Part shown: one piece after another, positions 1 through 6,144 of the stretch
How positions within the stretch are numbered: the first letter of the stretch is position 1
Layout: each line of letters begins with the position of its first letter
From: an uncultured Clostridia bacterium
Lineage (GTDB): Bacteria; Bacillota; Clostridia; Christensenellales; CAG-917
Assembly: GCA_900554085.1 (NCBI GenBank)
Contig: USGA01000011.1
Coordinates: 1-11,412 of the forward strand
Direction: 5' to 3'
Length of the DNA stretch: 11,412 nt
Made by a program: the position numbers and the translations under genes
Notes under the pieces: model-generated
Told to the model about the DNA's origin: nothing
The model's database searches: none
What the model saw: the letters and a program-made list of their open reading frames with translations, nothing else

Positions 1-88
1 GCTGAAAAAGGCTTCGCCGGACTTGCTGAGAGAACTGTTTTACGGCGTGATGATGTTCGCGGGAATCAAAATGATTTTCGGGCAATAA
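1..88 (+). CDS. 3' end of a TauE/SafE (TSUP) family permease, partial
   Basis: The window opens inside this gene. The reading frame begins at base 2 and ends with TAA at 86-88, giving the last 28 residues. These contain a basic/polar segment (LKKASPDLLREL) followed by a hydrophobic helix (FYGVMMFAGIKMIFGQ). That is how TauE/SafE half-proteins usually end: a short cytoplasmic loop, then a last membrane helix rich in Gly and Met. The identification leans on the next gene (260-646), which is a clear half-size TauE/SafE protein on the same strand. Such half-size genes often occur as adjacent pairs in Firmicutes. On its own this fragment is too short to identify, and any other membrane protein tail remains possible. 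Confidence 0.5.
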   Translation, partial: LKKASPDLLRELFYGVMMFAGIKMIFGQ

Positions 89-259
89 AGTCATAACCGC
101 GACTTGATATTGACAAATAAATCGTTAAAGTCGGTTTATGTGCGGAAACGTCGCGCGTTCCGGTCGGGCGCGGGCGGCGAAAAAACGCACGGCGGCGACG
201 CGCGGCGGCTTCGGGCATAACTCGTCGGAAAGCCCCGGCGCGATTGCGGGAGGAAACAT

Positions 260-646
260 ATGAGAGTGCTTTATCTGGTGCTTGCGGGAGTCGTGGGCGG
301 GGTGCTTGCGGGTATGGGAATGGGCGGCGGAACGCTGACCATACCTCTGCTTGTGCTTGCCCTGGGAGTGGAACAGCGTTCGGCGCAATTCGTGAACCTT
401 GCCGCGTTCGTACCCACGGGCGCCGCCGCCCTTGCTGTACACGTCAAAAACGGTCTGGTGGACGGAAGCAAATTGCTTTTCGTGCTGCCGCCGGCGCTTG
501 CGGCAACCGCGGCGTCGTCCTGGATTGCGGCGGGAACGGCGGGAGACGTGCTCGGAAAGGTGTTCGGCGGTTTTCTTGTTTTGCTGGCGCTGTTCGGCTT
601 TTTTTCGGGCGCGCTCGCCAAAAGATTCGGCGGCAACGCGGGGTGA
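260..646 (+). CDS. Half-size TauE/SafE (TSUP) membrane permease
   Basis: This is a 128-residue integral membrane protein, about half of a usual TauE/SafE permease (about 250 residues, two four-helix repeats). It should sit in the cytoplasmic membrane and, by family, move small organic or sulfur-containing anions such as sulfite or sulfoacetate; the substrate cannot be read from the sequence. The family signature is the Gly-rich stretch GMGMGGGT at residues 18-25, inside a long first hydrophobic segment (about 3-37). Three further membrane segments lie near 43-62, 68-90 and 97-118, and the protein ends in a short basic tail. The ATG at 260 follows a good Shine-Dalgarno site (GGGAGG, 248-253, six-base spacing). 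The fragment upstream looks like the partner half, so the working transporter is probably a heterodimer. The gap to that gene is 171 bp. Confidence 0.8.
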   Translation: MRVLYLVLAGVVGGVLAGMGMGGGTLTIPLLVLALGVEQRSAQFVNLAAFVPTGAAALAVHVKNGLVDGSKLLFVLPPALAATAASSWIAAGTAGDVLGKVFGGFLVLLALFGFFSGALAKRFGGNAG

Positions 647-672
647 GCGGGGGGTACTCTGTATTTTCGGTA

Positions 673-701
673 TTTACAGAAGACGTTTTTTGACTTATAA
701 T
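673..701 (+). promoter_or_regulatory. Sigma-A type promoter of the rnf operon
   Basis: TTTACA at 673-678 (five of six consensus -35 bases) and a perfect TATAAT at 696-701 are separated by 17 bp, the optimal spacing. Transcription would start near 707-709. This makes the GTG at 707 unsuitable as the rnfC start and leaves a leader of about 50 nt before the ATG at 758. The AT-rich stretch stands out sharply from the GC-rich surroundings. It is the strongest plus-strand promoter in the window and is placed to drive the whole rnf operon. Confidence 0.85.
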
Positions 702-720
702 CGTTAGTGTATCGGTCGTG

Positions 721-736
721 CGCGGGCGCTCCCGCG
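721..736 (+). promoter_or_regulatory. Hairpin in the rnfC 5' leader
   Basis: CGCGGG (721-726) and CCCGCG (731-736) form a perfect six-base-pair GC-only stem with a four-base loop. It lies about 13 nt after the predicted transcription start and directly ahead of the only purine-rich stretch in the leader (GAGGG, 736-740). No T-run follows it, so it is not an intrinsic terminator. It could stabilise the 5' end of the message or affect translation of rnfC. The stem is certain as sequence; the role is inference. Confidence 0.45.
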
Positions 737-757
737 AGGGCGACCGGCGTTTTGGTT

Positions 758-2071
758 ATGCCGCACAAATTTATGCTGAGAACATTCAGACACGGGACGC
801 ACCCGCCTGCCAACAAAGGCACGGCGGATTTTCCGCTTGTGCCCGCAGAAGAGACGACCGAATATTTCGTCGCGCTTTCGCAGCATATCGGCGCTCCCGC
901 CAGGGAAATCGTCGCCGAGGGCGACAGAGTTCTGGAGGGACAACGCATAGCCGAACCGGCCGCATATGTGTCTGCTGCCGTACATTCTCCCGTTTCGGGC
1001 ACGGTAAAGGGCTTCGTCACTTTGCCTACCGCCGCGGGCGGGAAGTGCCGTCACATCGTCATAGAGAACGACTTTCTGCACGAGAAGAGTTTTCTCGAGC
1101 CTCTGCCCGAGGACGCCGACGCGGAAGCAATCAAGAACCGCATTGCCGAGGCGGGCATAGTCGGAATGGGCGGCGCGGGATTTCCGACTCACATAAAACT
1201 TTCTCCGCGCGGCGGAGCGGACACCCTCATAGTCAACGGAGCGGAGTGCGAGCCCTACATAACCTGTGACTTCCGTCTTATGACGGAGAAAGCCGAGGAG
1301 GTGGCGGACGGCGTGCGGCTGCTCCGCAAAGCGCTCGGCGCAAAGCGCGCCGTGATAGCCGTCGAAGACAACAAGCGGCAGGCGGTCGCCGCGCTCAGAC
1401 CTTTCGAGGGCGACGGGCTCGAGGTTGTTCGTCTGCGCGTCAAATATCCTCAGGGCGCGGAGAAGCAACTCATCTGCGCGGTCACGGGCAGGAGAGTGCC
1501 TCCGGGAGCGTTGCCCGCAGACGTCGGGTGCGTGGTGGACAACGTACACACCGCATACGCCGTTTCTCGTGCCGTGCGCCTGGGCGAGCCGCTTTATATG
1601 CGCGCTCTCACCGTTGCGGGCGGCGGAGTGGAAAAACAGGGCAATTACTGGGTGCGCACGGGTACGCCGTTTTCTTTCGTCTACGAAAAGGCGAGGGGAG
1701 ACCTTGCCGAGACCGTCACCGACAAGGTGATATGCGGAGGCCCTATGATGGGGTTTGCGCAGGCGGGTCTCGAGGCCTGTTGCACCAAGACGACTTCGGC
1801 GCTGCTTTTCCTCAATTCGGAGCAGATAAGCCTTAACGCACCCACGGAATGTATAAACTGCGGCAGGTGTTTCAGGGGCTGTCCGATGTTCCTTTCTCCC
1901 CGTGAAATCGAGCGCGCCGTGCTCGCGCAGGATTTCGTGCGGGCGGAAAAACTGAACGTCAACGCCTGTATCGAGTGCGGGACCTGCTCCTACGTCTGTC
2001 CCGCCAAACGGCCTCTGGTGCAGGCCGTGCGCCTCGCCAAGAAAACGCTCAGGAACGGGGGTGGCAAATGA
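758..2071 (+). CDS. rnfC: Rnf complex subunit C, NADH-binding iron-sulfur protein
   Basis: RnfC is the peripheral cytoplasmic subunit of the Rnf complex (ferredoxin:NAD+ oxidoreductase coupled to Na+ or H+ export) and holds the NAD(H)/FMN site. This 437-residue protein has the family's expected length. The N-terminal TFRHGTHPP segment is typical, the Rossmann-like region carries GMGGAGFPTH (from residue 136) and NGAECEP (160-166), and two 4Fe-4S motifs end the protein: C365/C368/C371/C375 and C404/C407/C410/C414. The start is uncertain. ATG 758 gives a normal N-terminus but has no well-spaced Shine-Dalgarno site. TTG 752 is 11 nt from GAGGG, ATG 773 would also keep the conserved start, and GTG 707 falls on the predicted transcription start. 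The stop overlaps rnfD in an ATGA. It is the first gene of the operon. Confidence 0.95.
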   Translation: MPHKFMLRTFRHGTHPPANKGTADFPLVPAEETTEYFVALSQHIGAPAREIVAEGDRVLEGQRIAEPAAYVSAAVHSPVSGTVKGFVTLPTAAGGKCRHIVIENDFLHEKSFLEPLPEDADAEAIKNRIAEAGIVGMGGAGFPTHIKLSPRGGADTLIVNGAECEPYITCDFRLMTEKAEEVADGVRLLRKALGAKRAVIAVEDNKRQAVAALRPFEGDGLEVVRLRVKYPQGAEKQLICAVTGRRVPPGALPADVGCVVDNVHTAYAVSRAVRLGEPLYMRALTVAGGGVEKQGNYWVRTGTPFSFVYEKARGDLAETVTDKVICGGPMMGFAQAGLEACCTKTTSALLFLNSEQISLNAPTECINCGRCFRGCPMFLSPREIERAVLAQDFVRAEKLNVNACIECGTCSYVCPAKRPLVQAVRLAKKTLRNGGGK

Positions 2072-3168
2072 GCAAATATATAGTCTCCGCCTCCCCGCAC
2101 ATAACTTCGCCCGTCACCACGCGGCGCATTATGCTCGACGTGATAATCGCGCTCGTGCCCGCGCTTCTCGCCGCGACGCTGCTCTACGGTTTCTATACGC
2201 TTTTCATAGCCGTGCTGAGCGTGGGAACCGCCGTGTTCTGCGAGTGGCTGTTCAACGTCGTCACCAAACGCGGGCAGACGGTCGGTGACCTTTCGGCAAT
2301 CGTGACGGGACTTATTCTCGCTCTCAATTTGCCTCCCGTGGTGCCGTTCTATGTGCCTATGGTGGGTGCGGCGTTCGCGATAATAATAGTGAAAATGCTG
2401 TTCGGCGGAATAGGCAAGAACTTTGCCAATCCCGCCATAACCGCGCGCATTTTCCTTATGCTGGCGTGGGCGGGCGTGATGACGAGATTCGTGGCGCCGG
2501 TCGACTTGTCGGACGGAGCCAATCTCTTCGTCTATTTCAAGGAAGCGCTCAACATAGACCTTCCCGCGGCGATAACCACGGCAACGCCTTTCGACGCCGT
2601 GAAACAGGCTCTGGAAAGCGGTGCCAACCCCGCCGAAGGACTGAACGCCCTGGATATGTTCCTGGGCAGGATAGGCGGAAGCGCGGGAGAAGTGTCCACT
2701 CTCGCCGTGCTTATCGGCGGTGTCTATCTCGCCGTGCGTCGCGTCATCGACGTGCGCATACCCGTTATTTACATCGCCGCCGTAGCCGTGTTCACCGCCG
2801 TATTCTACGCGAACACGGGGTATGTCGGCGAGTATGTGTGGACCTATCTCCTCGGCGGCGGTCTGATGTTCGGCGCGGTGTTTATGGCGACGGACTATTC
2901 GACGTCTCCCAAGGGCGGCGTCGCCGTGCTCATCTACGGGGTGGGGCTGGGTCTGCTCACCGTCATAATAAGGAAATTCGGTTCGATGAACGAAGGCGTG
3001 TCTTACGCAATTCTGCTTATGAACATAGTCACGCCACTTCTCGACAGAATACGCCCCCGTCCTTTCGGGACTCCGAGGGTAAGACTCTCGGACAAATGGC
3101 TGGCGTGGAAACGCAACCGCGCCCGCAAGAAAGAATCCGCGTCGGAAGGGGGTGAGAGCGTTGCCTGA
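2068..3168 (+). CDS. rnfD: Rnf complex subunit D, FMN-carrying membrane protein
   Basis: RnfD is a polytopic membrane subunit with covalently bound FMN that takes part in electron transfer across the membrane and in ion movement; it is related to NqrB. The 366-residue protein starts MSKYIVSASPHI at the ATG overlapping the rnfC stop. It has about ten hydrophobic segments, the conserved GIGKNFANPA segment, and DYSTSPKGG near residue 280. The flavin-attachment site is most likely Thr173 in TTAT (170-173), where the general motif is (S/T)GAT, so the third-last residue is Thr instead of Gly. Residues 329-366 form a polar tail with 11 Lys/Arg followed by a short acidic end. This is longer than I expect for RnfD, and by the positive-inside rule it should be cytoplasmic. 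The last 8 bp overlap rnfG. Confidence 0.95.
   Translation: MSKYIVSASPHITSPVTTRRIMLDVIIALVPALLAATLLYGFYTLFIAVLSVGTAVFCEWLFNVVTKRGQTVGDLSAIVTGLILALNLPPVVPFYVPMVGAAFAIIIVKMLFGGIGKNFANPAITARIFLMLAWAGVMTRFVAPVDLSDGANLFVYFKEALNIDLPAAITTATPFDAVKQALESGANPAEGLNALDMFLGRIGGSAGEVSTLAVLIGGVYLAVRRVIDVRIPVIYIAAVAVFTAVFYANTGYVGEYVWTYLLGGGLMFGAVFMATDYSTSPKGGVAVLIYGVGLGLLTVIIRKFGSMNEGVSYAILLMNIVTPLLDRIRPRPFGTPRVRLSDKWLAWKRNRARKKESASEGGESVA
3146..3155 (+). promoter_or_regulatory. Strong ribosome binding site setting a TTG start for rnfG
   Basis: AAGGGGGTGA at 3146-3155 matches the complement of the 16S rRNA 3' end (AAGGAGGTGA) at nine of ten bases. Its GGGGG core ends eight bases before the TTG at 3161, which is ideal spacing. 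The alternative in-frame GTG at 3152 lies inside this site and so cannot be served by it. The site lies within the last codons of rnfD, as expected for translational coupling. Confidence 0.75.
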
Positions 3169-3796
3169 AGAAACGCGCGACGGCGTCGTCGCGACAAAAC
3201 GGAAACCCGTCTTCCACAAAGACATTTTCGTGTGCGTGGCGGTTCTTGCCGCAATCGCTCTCGTTGCGGGAGTGTTGCTCGGCGGATTAAATTACCTTAC
3301 CTACGTCGACCCGAACGCCGCCATAGCGGGCGAAGTCGCGGGAATTTACGGCGTGGGCGAGGACAAAGTGGTCGCGGATTCCTCTCTCGCGGTCAATCCC
3401 GACGGTGCGTCGAGCAAGGTGCTCAACGCATTCCGCATTACGGCAGACGACGGCTCCACGCGCGGGGTGGCGTATTACGTTTCCGGCTCGGGAGCGTACA
3501 GCGGCACCGTCGAACTGGTCGTGTGCGTGGAAGAGGGCAAGGTCACCGCGGTGAGCGTCTACGAGCACTCCGAGACGGCGCCGATAGGCGGCAAGGTGCT
3601 TAAAGAAGAAAATCTTGCCAGGTTCGTCGGGACCGACCTTTCCGAAATAACCGATTACGGCTCTTCGGGCGCCAACGACGCCAAGGAGTCGGATATATAC
3701 GTCAGCGGAGCGACGCGCACGACTCGCGCCGTCCTGAACGCCGTGCGTGCAGTGGCGTACGCGTGGAATACCCGTAGTGCGGAGGGAGCGTTATGA
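3161..3796 (+). CDS. rnfG: Rnf complex subunit G, FMN-binding protein
   Basis: RnfG carries a covalent FMN on the outer face of the membrane and passes electrons within the Rnf complex; it is homologous to NqrC. With the TTG start at 3161 the protein has 211 residues. A short charged N-terminus is followed by one membrane helix (about 22-43) and then an extracytoplasmic FMN-binding domain. The flavinylation motif SGAT is intact at 182-185, so Thr185 is the attachment residue. The stretch ETAPIGGKVL stands where relatives usually have ETPGLG. TTG is chosen over GTG 3152 because of the nearly perfect ribosome binding site at 3146-3155. The gene overlaps rnfD by 8 bp and ends in an ATGA shared with rnfE. 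Confidence 0.93.
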   Translation: MPEETRDGVVATKRKPVFHKDIFVCVAVLAAIALVAGVLLGGLNYLTYVDPNAAIAGEVAGIYGVGEDKVVADSSLAVNPDGASSKVLNAFRITADDGSTRGVAYYVSGSGAYSGTVELVVCVEEGKVTAVSVYEHSETAPIGGKVLKEENLARFVGTDLSEITDYGSSGANDAKESDIYVSGATRTTRAVLNAVRAVAYAWNTRSAEGAL

Positions 3797-4605
3797 GCAA
3801 GGCATTGTCTCTGGACTCCAAGGGTAAAGGGAAAATCGTGGCGAACGGCATTTTCGCCTCCAATCCCGTCTTCCGTCTCGTGCTCGGAATGTGTCCCACG
3901 CTCGCCATATCCACAAGCGCGTTCAACGGATTGGGTATGGGGATAGCCGCCACGGTGGTGCTGGTGTGTTCCAACCTTCTGGTGTCATTGCTGCGCAAGG
4001 TCATTCCCGACAGGGTGCGCATACCCGCATACGTGCTCATCATCGCCACTTTCGTCACTATGGTGGAGATGTTGCTCAGGAAATACGTTCCCGCGCTTTA
4101 CGACGCGCTCGGCATTTACCTGCCGCTCATCGTCGTCAACTGCATCATCCTCGCGCGAGCCGAGGCGTTCGCGTCGCAGAACGGCGTCGGAGATTCCGTG
4201 CTTGACGGTCTGGGAATGGGATTGGGCTTCACTCTTGCTCTGGTGTTGCTGGGCTTCATAAGGGAATTTCTGGGTTCGGGTACGGTGTTCGTGGGAGAAC
4301 TCGGCGACGCGTCGTTCGGGCTGGTGCTCGGCGATATGCCCGATTACGCGCTGAACGTTTTCGTGTTGCCGGCGGGAGGATTCCTCACCCTCGGTCTGGT
4401 TATGGCGGCGATAAACGCCGTTTCCGCCAAAATCGAAAAGGACAGGAAGGCGAAATCGGCAAGTGCAGTTGCCGTGCAAGGCGCGGCGACCGACGCGACG
4501 GGCGGAGAAGAATTGCCCGAAGCGGCGGCGGAAATTTCTGCGGCGGGCGACAATGACGCTTCCGCGGACGGAAAGGCGGTCGGCGCCGAAGGAGGAGACG
4601 AATGA
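3793..4605 (+). CDS. rnfE: Rnf complex subunit E, membrane protein with acidic tail
   Basis: RnfE pairs with RnfA in the membrane. The two share six-helix folds of opposite orientation and together bind a 2Fe-2S cluster through conserved cysteines, the electron relay across the membrane. Here these are Cys34 (in GMCPTLA) and Cys117 (in VVNCIIL). ATG 3793 has GGAGGG at 3781-3786. The 270-residue length exceeds the roughly 200-235 residues usual for the family. The excess is a tail: after the last helix comes a basic patch (near 215-221), then residues 222-270, low in complexity and rich in Ala and Gly, with 11 Asp/Glu and one Lys. The tail is most likely disordered and cytoplasmic. The stop overlaps the rnfA start in an ATGA. 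Confidence 0.94.
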   Translation: MSKALSLDSKGKGKIVANGIFASNPVFRLVLGMCPTLAISTSAFNGLGMGIAATVVLVCSNLLVSLLRKVIPDRVRIPAYVLIIATFVTMVEMLLRKYVPALYDALGIYLPLIVVNCIILARAEAFASQNGVGDSVLDGLGMGLGFTLALVLLGFIREFLGSGTVFVGELGDASFGLVLGDMPDYALNVFVLPAGGFLTLGLVMAAINAVSAKIEKDRKAKSASAVAVQGAATDATGGEELPEAAAEISAAGDNDASADGKAVGAEGGDE

Positions 4606-5189
4606 CCTATTTTCTTCTCGTAGTGGGCGCGGTTTTCGTCAACAACTTCGTGCTGTGCCAGTTCCTCGGGTGCTGTCCTTTCCTCGGCGTGTCCAAAAAG
4701 ACGGATACCGCTCTCGGTATGGGGCTTGCGGTCATATTCGTTATGGGTATAGCCTCGATATTCACGTGGCTTATCCAGAAGTTGCTGGTGGCGGCGGGTA
4801 TAGAATACCTGCAGACGATAGCGTTCATACTCGTTATAGCCGCTCTCGTGCAACTCGTGGAAATGGTGCTGAAGAAACTTATGCCGTCGCTGTACAGCGC
4901 GCTCGGCGTGTACCTGCCTCTCATCACCACAAACTGCGCCGTGCTCGGCGTCGCCATACTCAACATAGAGTCCTACGGCGTCGTGGGGGCGGAAAGTCTG
5001 CTTATGTCTTTCCTCAACGGCGTTTTCAGCGGCGCGGGATTCACGCTTGCGATACTGCTGCTTGCCGGCATAAGGGAGAGAATGGACCTCAAAGCCGTTC
5101 CCGCTCCTTTCAGAGGGTTTCCCATAACTCTCATCACGGCGTCCATAATGAGTATGGCTTTCGCCGCGTTTTCGGGAATGATTTCGTGA
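4602..5189 (+). CDS. rnfA: Rnf complex subunit A, membrane protein
   Basis: RnfA is the inverted partner of RnfE in the Rnf membrane core. The 195-residue protein has six hydrophobic helices and the typical start with NNFVLCQFLGCCPFLGVSKK at 14-33. Cys25 (in CCPF) and Cys112 (in TTNCAVLG) are the expected ligands of the 2Fe-2S cluster shared with RnfE; Cys19 and Cys24 are additional. The ATG at 4602 overlaps the rnfE stop and is preceded by GAAGGAGG. Isoleucine is encoded by ATA in 13 of 17 cases, a bias seen throughout the operon. A 10-bp gap with its own ribosome binding site separates it from rnfB. Confidence 0.96.
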   Translation: MTYFLLVVGAVFVNNFVLCQFLGCCPFLGVSKKTDTALGMGLAVIFVMGIASIFTWLIQKLLVAAGIEYLQTIAFILVIAALVQLVEMVLKKLMPSLYSALGVYLPLITTNCAVLGVAILNIESYGVVGAESLLMSFLNGVFSGAGFTLAILLLAGIRERMDLKAVPAPFRGFPITLITASIMSMAFAAFSGMIS

Positions 5190-5199
5190 GGAGGGCGGT

Positions 5200-6057
5200 A
5201 TGACGGGTATTATATCCGCGGTTGACGCGATGACGATACTTTATTCGGCGCTGGTCCTTCTCGCGCTTGCGCTGGTTTTCGGCGTTCTGCTCGCGGTGCT
5301 GGGCAAAAAACTCGCCGTCAAAGAGGACGAGCGCGTGGCCAAAGTGCGCGAACACCTTTCGGGAGCGAATTGCGGCGCCTGCGGATACGCGGGATGCGAC
5401 GCTTTTGCCAAAGCCGTCGCAGAGGGCAAAGCCGACGTCGGCGGCTGTGCCGCCACTTCGGCGGAAGAAAAACGCAGGATAGGCGAAATACTCGGGATAG
5501 AGGTCAAGGCGGAAGAGACCGTCGTCGTGGTTGCCTGCAACGGCGGCAACGCGGCCGCGGACCGCTACGAATATATGGGCTACGGCGATTGCCGCAGTAT
5601 GGAAATGCTGGCGGGCGGGAGAAAAGCCTGCGCGTGGGGGTGCCTCGGTATGGGGTCCTGCGAGCAGGAATGCCCGACGGTGGCAATCAGGGTAGGCGAG
5701 GGCGGCTACGCCGAAATCGACCGCGAGAAGTGCATTTCCTGCGGCAAATGCGTGGCGGTGTGCCCAAAAATGCTCATAAAGCGCATACCCGCGGACGCGG
5801 TGGTGTATATAGCCTGTTCCAACTGTCTGCGCGGTGCGAAAGCCGTGCACGCCCTTTGCGAAAATGGGTGCATAGGGTGCGGACTTTGCGCAAAGATTTG
5901 CCCGTCGGGAGCGGTTACTCTCACGGACAACCGTCCCGTTATCGACTACGGCAAGTGTACCGGGTGCGGGCTGTGTGCCTTGAGGTGCCCCGCCAAATGC
6001 ATTAAAACGACCGACTACGGCAAGCGCGTGCTGGAAGGGCGCGCCGCCGTCAAATAA
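5200..6057 (+). CDS. rnfB: Rnf complex subunit B, polyferredoxin
   Basis: RnfB is the entry point for electrons from reduced ferredoxin. The 285-residue protein is held to the membrane by one N-terminal helix (about 12-34) and carries a series of 4Fe-4S clusters on the cytoplasmic side. Cysteines at 58, 61, 66 and 83 form the first Fes-type cluster. Then come C131, C144, C148, C154 and C158, a ferredoxin pair starting with C178/C181/C184/C188, and further sets at C224/C227/C230/C234 and C253/C256/C259/C263, plus C206, C209, C220 and C267. All motifs look intact. ATG 5200 follows GAGGAGGGCGG. It is the last rnf gene. No terminator is visible after it, so transcription may continue into the phosphatase gene 87 bp downstream. 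Confidence 0.96.
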   Translation: MTGIISAVDAMTILYSALVLLALALVFGVLLAVLGKKLAVKEDERVAKVREHLSGANCGACGYAGCDAFAKAVAEGKADVGGCAATSAEEKRRIGEILGIEVKAEETVVVVACNGGNAAADRYEYMGYGDCRSMEMLAGGRKACAWGCLGMGSCEQECPTVAIRVGEGGYAEIDREKCISCGKCVAVCPKMLIKRIPADAVVYIACSNCLRGAKAVHALCENGCIGCGLCAKICPSGAVTLTDNRPVIDYGKCTGCGLCALRCPAKCIKTTDYGKRVLEGRAAVK

Positions 6058-6110
6058 CAAAACCGACCGCCGTCCGTCCGACTCGACAATCGGGCGACGG
6101 GTGTTCGTTC

Positions 6111-6130
6111 CGTCCTGTGCCGACAGGACG
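6111..6130 (+). promoter_or_regulatory. Hairpin between rnfB and the ppx-like gene
   Basis: CGTCCTGT (6111-6118) and ACAGGACG (6123-6130) form a perfect eight-base-pair stem with the tetraloop GCCG. The ribosome binding site AAAGGAG (6131-6137) of the next gene follows immediately. No T-run follows, so it does not look like an intrinsic terminator. It could be an mRNA processing or stability element that sets the ratio of rnf to downstream message, or an inverted-repeat operator. I see no promoter-like pair of boxes in the 87-bp spacer. Confidence 0.5.
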
Positions 6131-6144
6131 AAAGGAGAAGCAAT

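Noticed and set aside
110..140. TTGACA at 110-115 as a promoter for the half-size permease gene
   Set aside because: The -35 box is perfect, but no acceptable -10 box lies 16-19 bp downstream; the best candidates match only two or three of six bases.
89..259. Small gene or RNA in the 171-bp gap before the permease gene
   Set aside because: No frame with a ribosome binding site and no convincing structured RNA. Apart from the isolated TTGACA I see nothing in it.
707..757. Extended rnfC start at GTG 707
   Set aside because: It coincides with the predicted transcription start and the added residues do not resemble an RnfC N-terminus.
2569..2589. RnfD flavin site TTAT instead of SGAT as evidence of a lost cofactor
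   Set aside because: The attachment Thr and the Ala before it are present and the motif tolerates variation. RnfG keeps a canonical SGAT, so I treat it as a normal variant.
1990..3225. A 411-residue minus-strand frame opposite rnfD, rich in His and Arg
   Set aside because: Shadow of rnfD. The composition is that of an antisense translation of a membrane protein gene, with no family features.
6065..6102. Possible larger fold or terminator in the rnfB-ppx spacer from CCGTC and GACGG segments
   Set aside because: Only five contiguous pairs across a large loop and no T-run; too weak to call.
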